Assembly (NCBI GenBank): GCA_011050685.1
Contig: DRFF01000140.1
Location: 1-43,599 of the forward strand
Source of the DNA: Aurantimonas coralicida
GTDB lineage: Bacteria > Pseudomonadota > Alphaproteobacteria > Rhizobiales > Rhizobiaceae
Reading direction: 5' to 3'
Length of the DNA: 43,599 nt
Positions 7,548 to 16,096 of this stretch are shown in pieces. The notes under the pieces are model-generated. The model did no database searches and had not been told where the DNA came from. It saw only the letters and a program-made list of their open reading frames with translations. The number at the start of each line of letters is the position of its first letter. Positions within the stretch are counted from its first letter, which is position 1. The translations under genes were made by a program, and so were the position numbers.

Positions 7548-8648
7548 TCAGTCCGAGGGCGGTGGCTCGGCCAGGATCTCGTCGGTCCGGCTGCTACGCA
7601 GTTGCGAGATATGATCCAGGCCGGCCCGGTCGAGATAGCGGACCATCTCCTTGAGAATTCGGGTCGGCAGCTCCGGCCCGCCATAGACGAGGCCAGTGTA
7701 GAGCTGCACGAGATTGGCGCCCGCCTCGATCTTCCGCAGCGCCGTGCGGGCGTTTTCCACGCCGCCAACGCCGATCAGCGGAAAATTCGGCCCGAGCGCT
7801 TGCCGGAATTGCGCCAGCACATAGGTCGAGCGGTCCATCAGCGGCCGCCCCGACAGGCCGCCGGCTTCGAGCGCGTGCGGTTGGCCGATAACGCCTGCCC
7901 GCGACAGCGTCGTGTTCGACACGATCAGTCCGTCGATCCGCCGCTTGCGGACAGCGGTGACGATCTCGTCGATCTGATCAGAGGCCAGATCCGGCGCGAG
8001 CTTGAGGAAGAGCGGCTTGGCAGGGCCGCCAGACAGCGCCGCATAGCCGTCGCGGGCGGCCACAACCGCCTTGAGCAGCCGGTCGAGGTCCGAGCCGGTC
8101 TGAAAGGCCCGCAACCCCGGCGTGTTCGGCGAGGAGATGTTGACCGCCAGATAGCTCGCCACGGCCTCGAAGCGGTTGACGCCTTCCACATAGTCGGCGA
8201 CCCGATCCTTGGAATCCTTGTTGGCTCCGATGTTGACGCCGACGATGCCGGCCTTGCGAATGCGCGCTTCCAAGCGCTCGAACGCCTCGGCGTGGCCGTC
8301 ATTGTTGAAGCCGAGCCGGTTGATGACCGCATGCGCCTTTTGGAGGCGGAAGATGCGGGGCTTCGGGTTGCCCTCCTGCGGCTGCGGCGTCACCGTGCCG
8401 ACCTCGACGAAGCCGAAGCCGAGCCGCAGCGCCGCGTCCGGAACCTCGGCGTTCTTGTCGTAGCCGGCGGCGAGGCCGAGCGGATTGGGAAAGGCAATGC
8501 CGGCGACGATGGTGCGCAGCCGGTTGTCGACGGGCGTATTGACCCGCGGCATCAGCCCGCGCTTCAAGGCCGCGATCGACAGGGCGTGGGCGCGCTCGGG
8601 ATCGAGGCGAAACAGGGCCGGACGGGCCAGCCGGTAGAGGCGTTTCAT
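7548..8648 (-). CDS. pyrD: Dihydroorotate dehydrogenase (quinone), class 2
   Basis: 366 residues. It oxidises dihydroorotate to orotate with ubiquinone as acceptor, the fourth step of pyrimidine synthesis, at the inner face of the cytoplasmic membrane. Class 2 hallmarks are the amphipathic N-terminal extension (MKRLYRLARPALFRLDPERA), LGLAAGYDKNAEV, EVGTVTPQPQEGNPKPRIFR, INRLGFNNDG, and VNISSPNTPGLR carrying the catalytic serine. The C-terminal phosphate-binding strand is PLIGVGGVENARTA. The start overlaps the stop of the DUF952 gene in an ATGA (8645-8648), so the two genes are translationally coupled on the minus strand. Confidence 0.97.
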   Translation of the reverse strand: MKRLYRLARPALFRLDPERAHALSIAALKRGLMPRVNTPVDNRLRTIVAGIAFPNPLGLAAGYDKNAEVPDAALRLGFGFVEVGTVTPQPQEGNPKPRIFRLQKAHAVINRLGFNNDGHAEAFERLEARIRKAGIVGVNIGANKDSKDRVADYVEGVNRFEAVASYLAVNISSPNTPGLRAFQTGSDLDRLLKAVVAARDGYAALSGGPAKPLFLKLAPDLASDQIDEIVTAVRKRRIDGLIVSNTTLSRAGVIGQPHALEAGGLSGRPLMDRSTYVLAQFRQALGPNFPLIGVGGVENARTALRKIEAGANLVQLYTGLVYGGPELPTRILKEMVRYLDRAGLDHISQLRSSRTDEILAEPPPSD

Positions 8649-8992
8649 CTGACCGAGCCGGGAAACTGGTGACCGCCGTCGATTCCCAGCGGGAGGTCCT
8701 CGACCCAGACCACCGCGTCGAGGGGAAGCGGGCCGAAAAGATGCGGGAACAGCGCGCCGCCGCGTGATTTCTCATAACGCAGCGCGTCGCCGAGCCTGTC
8801 CGGGTCGACCGCGATCAGCACCAGATCGTGCTGACCGGAGAAATGCCGGGCGGCGGTCTCGCGGACCTGCCCGCCGGTGGAGAAATGGATGAAGCCGTCG
8901 GCTTCGTCGACAGGCGCGCCGTCGAACTGGCCTTTCGCCTTGGCGGCTTCCCAGAGCGGTCGGGGCGCGATCTTGTAGATGGGCTGGTCCAT
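8645..8992 (-). CDS. DUF952 family protein
   Basis: 115 residues from ATG at 8992 (MDQPIYKIAPRPLWEAAK). The longer frame to 9052 uses a non-ATG start and adds residues outside the family. The family has the pattern I-Y-K-I...W, GFIHFST (here EADGFIHFSTGGQVRETAAR), then L-x-L-I-A-V-D and LFPHLFGPLPLDAVV, all present. DUF952 folds like an ADP-ribosyl-transferase-related or calycin-like domain in structural surveys, but no activity is established. It is commonly placed upstream of pyrD in alphaproteobacteria, and here it overlaps pyrD by 4 bp. Whether it affects pyrimidine synthesis is unknown. Confidence 0.85.
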   Translation of the reverse strand: MDQPIYKIAPRPLWEAAKAKGQFDGAPVDEADGFIHFSTGGQVRETAARHFSGQHDLVLIAVDPDRLGDALRYEKSRGGALFPHLFGPLPLDAVVWVEDLPLGIDGGHQFPGSVR

Positions 8993-9124
8993 GACAAAGC
9001 GGTGCCAGAGCGACGGCGCAAGGTCAATCACCCGCTGCCTTGAGACGGTCACGCGGTGAGTCTACGCTTTCAGTTGCCTGCCGCGTCTCTCAAGGTTGGC
9101 AGGATCGAATTCATGGAGCCAGCG

Positions 9125-9553
9125 ATGATGCCCCGACTCGTCTCAGCCCTCCTCGCGGCCGGCCTGCTGGCCGTCGTGCCGGCCTCCGCCCAGTCGATCC
9201 TCGACACCACCGACGGCCGCTATCAGATGCAGCCGGTCGAGGGCGGCATCGCCCGGCTCGATACACAGACCGGAGCAGTCGATCTCTGCCGGGTCGACGG
9301 CGATGCCATGGTCTGCACGGGCTCGAGCGACGCCCAGCGGGGCGATGCCGGCCGAATCGCTGATCTCGAAGCGCGAGTCGCGGCGCTCGAAGGCGGCAAA
9401 CCCGCTGTCGACGACGTGGACGCGGCCGATCAGGCGATCAAGACGATGCGGCAGGTCTTCCGCGGCTTCGCCGACATCGTCCGCGAGCTGGAGCGCGATC
9501 TGGGCTCCGCTCCCGACGGCGCCAAAGGCGAGGCCGAGCCGGACCGGACCTGA
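9125..9553 (+). CDS. Secreted protein of unknown function with C-terminal coiled coil
   Basis: 142 residues from ATG at 9125, preceded by GGAG 7 nt upstream. Longer frames from 9056 or 9113 lack this ribosome site and would bury the signal peptide. A Sec signal is clear (MMPRLVSALLAAGLLAVVPA, cut after SAQ). Residues 25-70 hold a small domain with the pattern DGRYQMQPVEGGIARLDTQT and two cysteines (DLCRV, MVCTG) that may form a disulfide. A heptad-rich stretch (RIADLEARVAALEGG and later MRQVFRGFADIVRELERDL) suggests a coiled coil. Proteins of this kind are widespread in alphaproteobacteria but not characterised. It probably acts in the periplasm. It is convergent with the esterase gene. Confidence 0.72.
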   Translation: MMPRLVSALLAAGLLAVVPASAQSILDTTDGRYQMQPVEGGIARLDTQTGAVDLCRVDGDAMVCTGSSDAQRGDAGRIADLEARVAALEGGKPAVDDVDAADQAIKTMRQVFRGFADIVRELERDLGSAPDGAKGEAEPDRT

Positions 9554-9565
9554 TCGCTCTTTGGA

Positions 9566-10564
9566 TCACGCCGGGATGTCGAAAACCGGAAACTCCATCC
9601 GCCGCTTGAGAAAATCTTCCATCTCGTCCAGCGAGCGCTCTGTCGCCTTGGTCGGGAAGGCCTGGAAGACGTGCGCCCCGCCATTGGTCAGCGCCAGTTC
9701 CGCCTCGATGCCGCTGGAAATCCAACGCGCCGCCATGAACAGCGTGTCGTCGATGAGGAGATCGCGGGTTCCGCAACTGAGCAGAGCGGGCGGCAGGCCT
9801 TTCAAATCGGCGTAGAGCGGCGAGATGGCAGGATCCTTGAGGGAGTAGCTTTCCGGCACGAAACGCAGGACGAACTCCTTCACGTCGTCGGTGTTGAGGA
9901 CGAGGCGTTCGTCGCCGAAATTGCGCACGCTCGGCGTCAGCGACAAATCGTAGCAGCCGGCGACGAGATTGGCCGCCTTGAACGGCGTCATGCCGTATTC
10001 ATCGCGCAATCGGAGCAACGTCAGGACGGCGAGATGCGCGCCAGCCGACTCGCCGCCGATCGCCAGGAAGCCGCGCGGCAGGTCGGCCAGATGGCCGTTC
10101 GCCAGCGCCAGTGCGATGTCGGCGCAATCATGCAGAGCGGCCGGGAAGGGATCTTCCGGTGCCAGCCGGTATTCGACCGAGGCAACGGTGAGGCCGGTGT
10201 TGTCGGCGAGCCGCCGCAGCCGAGGGTCGGATTCCTCGGACCCGCCGAAAACCCAGCCGCCGCCGTGAATGTGCAGAAAGGTGCCGCGCGTCGCGCCGTC
10301 CGCGGGCCTCAGCACCCGGACCGCGATCTCGCGTCCGGCGCTGCCGATATGGATGATCGTCTCGGCGGCCTTGTCCTTCGCAGCAGTCGGGAACACGCCG
10401 CGCCCTTCCTTGCGCAGCTCCCGAACCCGCTCGACCGGCATCGACCACGGACTGGGCAGGATCTTCTGTTCGGCGATGATTCTGCCATTTAGCTCGATGA
10501 TCTCCGGGTCCGTCTCGTCCGGGTCGAAAACCGTCGGATCGATCGTCACGCGCGCTTGTGTCAT
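9566..10564 (-). CDS. Alpha/beta hydrolase, hormone-sensitive-lipase (HSL) family esterase
   Basis: 332 residues from ATG at 10564, with GGGAAA upstream. Extension to 10672 would be antisense to the YjbQ gene start. The oxyanion-hole motif HGGGWVFGGSEESD and the nucleophile elbow GGESAGAHLAVL (G-E-S-A-G) are typical of the HSL/bacterial family IV. The acid lies near LLIDDTLF and the histidine in NGGAHVFQAFP. No signal peptide, so cytoplasmic. It would cleave short acyl esters, but the natural substrate cannot be told. Its start lies 106 bp from the divergent YjbQ gene. Nothing nearby suggests a pathway. Confidence 0.88.
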   Translation of the reverse strand: MTQARVTIDPTVFDPDETDPEIIELNGRIIAEQKILPSPWSMPVERVRELRKEGRGVFPTAAKDKAAETIIHIGSAGREIAVRVLRPADGATRGTFLHIHGGGWVFGGSEESDPRLRRLADNTGLTVASVEYRLAPEDPFPAALHDCADIALALANGHLADLPRGFLAIGGESAGAHLAVLTLLRLRDEYGMTPFKAANLVAGCYDLSLTPSVRNFGDERLVLNTDDVKEFVLRFVPESYSLKDPAISPLYADLKGLPPALLSCGTRDLLIDDTLFMAARWISSGIEAELALTNGGAHVFQAFPTKATERSLDEMEDFLKRRMEFPVFDIPA

Positions 10565-10670
10565 TGCCGTTTCCCTGTTGCCGGGGAAAGAAGTTAGGAC
10601 GCGCGACGAAGGGTTGTAGGGTCGAGGTGGCCGGTGCGATCGGACGGACGTGAAAGACAGGGAGCCCGCC

Positions 10671-11093
10671 ATGCGCCAACATATCGAAACCTTGACGATT
10701 TCGACGCCCGGCCGGTCGATGGTCGAAATCAGTCATCAGATCGCCGAATGTCTCGCCGCGGCGGGAGCCCGCGACGGCCTCGTCACAGTGTTCATCCGGC
10801 ATACGTCCGCGTCTCTGACGATTCAGGAGAATGCCGATCCGGACGTGCGGCACGATCTGCTGGGGGCACTCGACCGCTTGGCGCCCGAGGATGCGCCCTA
10901 TACGCACACGATGGAGGGGCCTGACGACATGCCGGCCCACATCAAGTCGGCGCTGACGGCGACCAGCCTCGCCGTGCCGGTCTCGGCGGGGCGCATGATG
11001 CTCGGAACCTGGCAGGGCATCTACGTCGTCGAACATCGTGCGCGGCCGCATTCGCGCGAAATCGTCCTCCATTTCGCCGGAAGTATCCCGTGA
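10671..11093 (+). CDS. YjbQ family protein (UPF0047; secondary thiamine-phosphate synthase type)
   Basis: 140 residues from ATG at 10671, with AGGGAG upstream. The frame could begin at 10650 but that adds nothing conserved. The family core is present: VFIRHTSASLTIQENADPDV in the first half and the signature GTWQGIYVVEHRARPHSREI near the C-terminus, with histidines that could bind a metal or phosphate. Some members can replace thiamine-phosphate synthase weakly in E. coli, so databases use that name, but the true function is unsettled. It stands 127 bp before the crbR-like regulator on the same strand. Confidence 0.9.
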   Translation: MRQHIETLTISTPGRSMVEISHQIAECLAAAGARDGLVTVFIRHTSASLTIQENADPDVRHDLLGALDRLAPEDAPYTHTMEGPDDMPAHIKSALTATSLAVPVSAGRMMLGTWQGIYVVEHRARPHSREIVLHFAGSIP

Positions 11094-11220
11094 AGCGGCT
11101 GCCATTAGGGAATGGTCTTGATCCGGAGGACCAAGAGGGTCAAGAAAAGCCGGCAGCCGGGAGGACCGACCGCCGCAGCGCCGCGGCGGCACCGGGAATA
11201 CGACGGGAGGAACAACGGAC

Positions 11221-11877
11221 ATGAGCCATGTCTTCATCGTGGCCGACGACCATCCACTGTTTCGCGGCGCCCTGCGGGAAATCCTGACGGCGCTGCCGGA
11301 CCCGGCCGAGATCGTCGAAGCGGCGGATTTCGACCAGGCGGCGGCGGCGCTGGCGGCCAATCCGGACGCAGACCTGATGCTGCTCGATCTCAATATGCCG
11401 GGCACCAGCGGGCTGTCCGGTCTGGCATTGCTCAGGGCCGATCACCCTTCGGTTCCGATCGCGATCGTCTCCGGCAGCGAAGACGCGCCGATCGTGGCGC
11501 GGGCCCTCGATCTGGGTGCCTCGGGGTTCATCCCGAAATCGTCGAGCTTGGACACGATCCGTCAGGCGATTCTTTCGCTTCTCGCCGGTGAGGTCTTCTT
11601 GCCGCCGGACATTTCACTCGATGCCGAGCGCGACCCGGAGGTGACGCAGCTGATCCGGCGCATCCGGACACTGACGCCACAACAGACGCGGGTGTTGACC
11701 ATGCTTGGCCGGGGGCTTCTCAACAAGCAGATCGCCTATGAACTCGGCATATCGGAGGCGACGATCAAGGCGCATGTCTCGGCCGTGCTCTTGAAGCTCG
11801 GCGTCGACAGTCGCACGCAGGCGGTGATCCGCCTCTCCAAACTCGGCATCGATCTGGAAGGCGGTTTCGCGGCCTGA
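11221..11877 (+). CDS. crbR: CrbR-like response regulator (REC + LuxR-type HTH)
   Basis: 218 residues. The receiver domain (1-120) has the acidic pair in VADDHPLFRG, phospho-acceptor D56 in LLDLNMPG and K106 in FIPKSS. A LuxR/NarL helix-turn-helix covers about 150-212 (TLTPQQTRVLTMLGRGLLNK, then AYELGISEATIKAHVSAVLL). It faces a hybrid kinase with a symporter-type sensor, the arrangement of CrbS/CrbR, which in Vibrio and Pseudomonas activates acetyl-CoA synthetase genes. That link is by family resemblance; no acs gene lies in this window. The stop is 27 bp from the kinase stop. A partly symmetric CTTGATCC...GGGTCAAG at 11117-11144 upstream could be a binding site, weakly supported. Confidence 0.85.
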   Translation: MSHVFIVADDHPLFRGALREILTALPDPAEIVEAADFDQAAAALAANPDADLMLLDLNMPGTSGLSGLALLRADHPSVPIAIVSGSEDAPIVARALDLGASGFIPKSSSLDTIRQAILSLLAGEVFLPPDISLDAERDPEVTQLIRRIRTLTPQQTRVLTMLGRGLLNKQIAYELGISEATIKAHVSAVLLKLGVDSRTQAVIRLSKLGIDLEGGFAA

Positions 11878-11886
11878 GAGCATCTG

Positions 11887-11900
11887 GCCTGGCGCCAGGC
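11887..11900. terminator. 14-bp perfect palindrome between convergent crbR and crbS
   Basis: GCCTGGCGCCAGGC is its own reverse complement and fills most of the 27-bp gap between the two stop codons. As RNA it would form a short GC-rich hairpin in either direction. There is no T-run, so it is only a possible bidirectional terminator or mRNA-end stabiliser. Confidence 0.45.
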
Positions 11901-11904
11901 TCGG

Positions 11905-14900
11905 CTACTCGGCTGCTTCGCGGCGATTGCTCCTGCGGCCCATCGCGGCTCGCAGGGAGGCAGGCTTCAGCGGCTTCGTCAGCACATCGACGTCCATGGC
12001 GAGGGCCTGTTCGCGCAGATCCGGCGACCGGTCCGCGGTGACAAGGATCACCGGAAGCTGCGGATCCAGCGTCGCGCGAAGCAGGCCGATGGCGTCGAGC
12101 CCGTTGCCGTCATCGAGATGGTAATCGACGAGGGCGATATCCGGCAGGATGCCTCGCTTCGAGAGTATGTCGACGGCCTCATCCGCCGAGCCGAAGGCTT
12201 CGACCTCGCAACCCCACCCGGTAAGAAGGACCCGCATCCCCTCGCGGATGGCGACCTCGTTGTCGATACACAGCACCCGCGTGCCGGCGAGCGCCAAGCC
12301 GGATCGCGCCGGTAGCAGCGGCGTTTCCGTCAGCAGCACGGGTTTGGCCTCGGCGACCGGCAGGGTGATGCGGAAGCGGGTTCCCCGCCCATGCTCCGAG
12401 GTCGCCTCGACCGGATGGTCGAGAACCCGCGCGATGCGGTCGACGATGGACAGGCCGAGGCCGAGCCCGCGGGCGGTCCGGCTGCCTTCATCGAGTCGCA
12501 CGAACTCCTGATAGATCGTTTCCAGCTTGTCGGCGGGGATGCCGATGCCGCTGTCGGCGATCTCGATGTCGACGCTGCCGCCGACCCGATGCCGGACCCC
12601 GACGACGACCTTGCCCGCGCGTGTGTATTTGACGGCGTTCGAGACGAGATTCTGGATCAGGCGTCGGAGCAGGTTACGGTCCGAGCGGACGGCGGCGCTG
12701 GTGCGCACGAAGCGCAGTACGATGGCCTTTTCCTCGGCGAGCGGCCGCATGTCGGTCTCGATCTGGCGCAGTAGCCGGTCGAGCGGGAAGTCCTCGACCT
12801 TGGCCTGCATTCCCCCGGCCTCGAGACGGGAAATGTCGAGTACCGCGCCGATGATCGCCTCGACGGCCTCCAGCGAGGAGCCGATATTGGCGGCGATCTC
12901 CCGGCCGGCACCGGTGTCCTGACGCTCTTGAAGCGCGGCCGCATAGAGCCGCGCGGCGTTGAGCGGTTGCAGGATGTCGTGTCCGGCGGCGGCGAGAAAC
13001 CGCGTCTTGCCGAGATTGGCCGCGTCGGCCACCTGACGGGCCTTGGCGAGTTCGTTGTTGGCGTTCAGAAGTTCGCCGGTGCGCACACGGACCCGTTCCT
13101 CCAGGCTTTCGTTCATTTCGCGCAATGCTGCGGCCTGCATGACGCGCTCCGTCATATCGGAGACGGTGGCCACCAACCCACCCTCCGGCATCCGATTGGC
13201 GCGGAACTCCAGGACCCGTCCGGAGCGCTTCAGGCCGATCTGACGCAAGGCGGGGGCGCGTGTCAGGCTCTCGAAGCTCACCTCGTATTCCTCGCGATCG
13301 ATCTCGCCCGCGTCGAGGAGCTCGTCGAGCACGACGGTGAAGGGCGTGCCGATCTGGCCGAAATCCGGCGACAGGCCGACCAGATCGCGGAACTGGCGGT
13401 TCCAGAAGGTCAGCCGATAGTCGGAATCGAAGATCGCCAGCCCCTGGTCGACCTGATCGAGCGCGATCCGCAAGAGGTCACGATTGTATTGCAGCGCTTC
13501 GGAGGCATCGTCGAGAAGCCGAAGCGCCGACCGGCTGGAATCGGCGTGCCGCTGGAACAGGAGCGACAGGACCAGACGGGACGAGGCCGAGCCGATCGCG
13601 GATGCCAGAAGCTGTTCGGAAAAACGGATCGTCGCGCTGTCGGCGGTCGCGTCGGCGTCGAGGGTTCGGCCTTCCTCCTCGGCGAAGCGCGCCAAAGATC
13701 GTTCGGTGCGCTCGGCGCCGAGATAGCGTGCGATGGTCGCCGTCAGCTCGCCGACGCTGACGCCGGAGCGGGTGCGGCGCAAGCCGGCGGCCGGGCCGGC
13801 GTCCTTGGCGGCGAAGATCGCTGCCTGAATCCGCTCCAGCGGGGTCGCCGGGCGGCTGAGCGAGCCGATGACGAGACAGGCGATATTAGCCAGAAGGCTG
13901 GCAAGGCAACCGAACAGCAGCGGATCGATGTCGGGTGTGGCCGCGGCCGCCGCCGCAAGGGATCCGGTGACCGCCGGCGCCTGGATCGCCGGCAGGAGCA
14001 GCGTATAGGCCCAGACCAGGATGCCGGCGATGAGCCCGGCCATGGCGCCGCGTGCATTCGCCCGCTTCCAGAACAGCCCGGCGAGGAAGGGTGGGGCGAG
14101 CTGCGCGATGGCGGCGAAGGACAGGAGCCCGATCGAGGCGAGGCCGCTTCCGGTGCCGGCAAAGCGGTAATAGCCGTATCCCAGAAACACCACGACCAGA
14201 ATCGCCGAGCGGCGCACGTTGAGGATCAGCCGGGTTTCGTCCTGGCGGGTGTCGATGCCGGGGCCGCGACGCTTGAGCAGCCAAGGTAGAACGAGATCGT
14301 TCGAAATCATGATGGAAAGCGCGACACTGGCGACGATGACCATGGCCGTCGCCGCTGAAAGCCCCCCGATGAAGGCGACGAGCGACAGTCCGTCCTGCCC
14401 CTGCGACAGGGGCAGCGAGAGGACGTAGAGATCGGCGTCGACCGTGCCGCCGAGCTTGATCAGACCAGCGGCGGCGATCGGTGCGACGAAAATGTTGATC
14501 AGAACGAGGTAGAGCGGAAACAGCCACCGGGCGCAGCGGATTTCGTCGCGCGTGCGGTTTTCCACCACCGTCATATGGAACTGGCGTGGCAGGAGCAGGA
14601 TGGCCAATGCGCTGAGGCCCAGCGAGGCGAGGAAGCGTCCGCCGAATTCGGAGCTGAAGGCGCTGGTTACGGCGGGATTGGCCAGTGCGGCGCGCCAGAG
14701 TTCCCCCGGCTCGAACAGCACGAAGGTGGCCCAGATTCCGATCGCCAGAAACGCCGCAAGCTTGACGATCGATTCCATCGCGACGGCGAGCACAAGGCCG
14801 TCCTGATGCTCGGTGGCATCGGCATGGCGGGTGCCGAAGAGGATCGCGAAGACACCGAGAACGGTCGCGACCAGTAGCGCAAGATCGCTGAACAGCGGCG

Positions 14901-15366
14901 GCATCTCGGGGGTCGCGCGATAATGGGCGACCAGCGCGGCGACGCTGGTCGAAATCGCCTTGAGCTGCAGCGCGATATAGGGGACCGTGCCGATGATGGC
15001 GATCAGCGTGGCCAGGGCCGCGACCGAAGGGTTCTTGCCGTAGCGCGAACCGATGAAGTCGGCGACGGTGGTGATGCGCTCGGCCTTGGCGTGCCGGACC
15101 AGCCGTTCGATGAAGGCCGGCGCGAGCAGGAACACGAGAATCGGACCGAGGTAGATCGCCAGGAAAGACAGCCCGTCCCGCGCGGCGACGCCGACCGACC
15201 CGAAGAAGGTCCAGGAAGTGCAATAGACGGCGAGACTGAGCGCGTAGACGCCAGGCCGGCTCTGGTTTGCATGGCCGTCCGCGGCCCGCCGGTCGCCCCA
15301 CCAGGCGACGGCGAACAGCAAAAGCAGATAGGCGATCGCCGTGACGACGATGATGCCACTGTTCAA
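11905..15366 (-). CDS. crbS: CrbS-like hybrid histidine kinase with sodium/solute-symporter sensor domain
   Basis: 1153 residues, inner membrane. Residues 1 to about 500 form a sodium:solute symporter (SLC5/PutP-like) unit with about 13 helices (GVYALSLAVYCTSWTFFGSV, ERITTVADFIGSRYGKNPSV). A STAC-type linker follows (about 520-620), then a PAS domain (QGLAIFDSDYRLTFWNRQF), a HisKA with FLAAAGHDILQPLN (phospho-acceptor H796), an HATPase domain (LVSNAVKYT, DSGIGI, GLGLGLSIV) and a C-terminal receiver (D1081 in LVDYHLDDG). This is the CrbS architecture; relatives sense or import acetate and control acetate use. The start is TTG at 15366, with a strong GGGAGG six bases upstream. No in-frame ATG at the right place exists. 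The REC domain suggests internal phosphorelay or a phosphate sink. Confidence 0.9.
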   Translation of the reverse strand: MNSGIIVVTAIAYLLLLFAVAWWGDRRAADGHANQSRPGVYALSLAVYCTSWTFFGSVGVAARDGLSFLAIYLGPILVFLLAPAFIERLVRHAKAERITTVADFIGSRYGKNPSVAALATLIAIIGTVPYIALQLKAISTSVAALVAHYRATPEMPPLFSDLALLVATVLGVFAILFGTRHADATEHQDGLVLAVAMESIVKLAAFLAIGIWATFVLFEPGELWRAALANPAVTSAFSSEFGGRFLASLGLSALAILLLPRQFHMTVVENRTRDEIRCARWLFPLYLVLINIFVAPIAAAGLIKLGGTVDADLYVLSLPLSQGQDGLSLVAFIGGLSAATAMVIVASVALSIMISNDLVLPWLLKRRGPGIDTRQDETRLILNVRRSAILVVVFLGYGYYRFAGTGSGLASIGLLSFAAIAQLAPPFLAGLFWKRANARGAMAGLIAGILVWAYTLLLPAIQAPAVTGSLAAAAAATPDIDPLLFGCLASLLANIACLVIGSLSRPATPLERIQAAIFAAKDAGPAAGLRRTRSGVSVGELTATIARYLGAERTERSLARFAEEEGRTLDADATADSATIRFSEQLLASAIGSASSRLVLSLLFQRHADSSRSALRLLDDASEALQYNRDLLRIALDQVDQGLAIFDSDYRLTFWNRQFRDLVGLSPDFGQIGTPFTVVLDELLDAGEIDREEYEVSFESLTRAPALRQIGLKRSGRVLEFRANRMPEGGLVATVSDMTERVMQAAALREMNESLEERVRVRTGELLNANNELAKARQVADAANLGKTRFLAAAGHDILQPLNAARLYAAALQERQDTGAGREIAANIGSSLEAVEAIIGAVLDISRLEAGGMQAKVEDFPLDRLLRQIETDMRPLAEEKAIVLRFVRTSAAVRSDRNLLRRLIQNLVSNAVKYTRAGKVVVGVRHRVGGSVDIEIADSGIGIPADKLETIYQEFVRLDEGSRTARGLGLGLSIVDRIARVLDHPVEATSEHGRGTRFRITLPVAEAKPVLLTETPLLPARSGLALAGTRVLCIDNEVAIREGMRVLLTGWGCEVEAFGSADEAVDILSKRGILPDIALVDYHLDDGNGLDAIGLLRATLDPQLPVILVTADRSPDLREQALAMDVDVLTKPLKPASLRAAMGRRSNRREAAE

Positions 15367-15545
15367 ATCCAGCCTCCCACGGCGGATGAGGTCCGCCGTC
15401 TGTCGGCGAACAGAACCACCGGGGCCGCCGCAAGTCCAGATATGGCGGGGAGAATGCCGCCGGTCATGCCGATTGTGTCGGCGCGGCGAGTTTGTATGAT
15501 CGCGCGCAACCGCGCGACATCACGCCGTCGATATCAGGACGAAGA

Positions 15546-15983
15546 ATGCTTCAGGAATTCAAGGAATTCGCCCTCAAGGGCAACATGGTCGATCTGGCGA
15601 TCGGCATCATCATCGGGGCGGCGTTTTCCGGCCTCGTCAATTCACTGGTCAGCGACCTGTTCATGCCGCTGGTCGCGGTCCTCACAGGCGGCGTCGATTT
15701 CACCAACAAGTTCGTCGCCCTGTCCTCCGTCGTGACCGCGACGAGCCTTGAGGCCGCCCGCGAACAGGGGCCGGTCTTCGCCTATGGCAAGTTCGTGACG
15801 CTGACGATCAACTTCCTGATCGTCGCCTTCATCCTGTTCCTCGTGGTCAAGGGCATGAACCGGATGCAGCGCAAGGAAGAGGCCAAGCCTGTCGAAGTCT
15901 CCAAGGTGCCGCGTCAGGAAAAATTGCTCGAGGAAATCCGGGATTTGATGGCGGTCGCTACCGACAGAGCGCCGCGCGCGTAA
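15546..15983 (+). CDS. mscL: Large-conductance mechanosensitive channel MscL
   Basis: 145 residues from ATG at 15546, the standard family start ([20 protein letters not shown]). The first transmembrane helix contains the pore-lining [20 protein letters not shown], the periplasmic loop is about residues 45-75, and the second helix is [19 protein letters not shown]. The cytoplasmic helix bundle includes EEIRDLM. It forms a homopentamer in the inner membrane that opens under hypo-osmotic stress. It stands alone, with 179 bp of non-coding DNA separating it from the divergent crbS. Confidence 0.97.
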   Translation: MLQEFKEFALKGNMVDLAIGIIIGAAFSGLVNSLVSDLFMPLVAVLTGGVDFTNKFVALSSVVTATSLEAAREQGPVFAYGKFVTLTINFLIVAFILFLVVKGMNRMQRKEEAKPVEVSKVPRQEKLLEEIRDLMAVATDRAPRA

Positions 15984-16096
15984 GCCCAGCCGATCATCCG
16001 TAAGCGGTGCGAAGGGATTGACGCGGCGCGCGCGAGGCGCGATGGCGAAATCCGCGAAGCTGTCGCGCCGCGATCTCCGTCCTTGAAGGCCGAACC

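Noticed and set aside
15984-16096. GC-rich alternating GCGCGC stretch between mscL and the aminotransferase
   Set aside because: It can fold in many ways, but there is no stable unique hairpin plus T-run, so it was not called a terminator.
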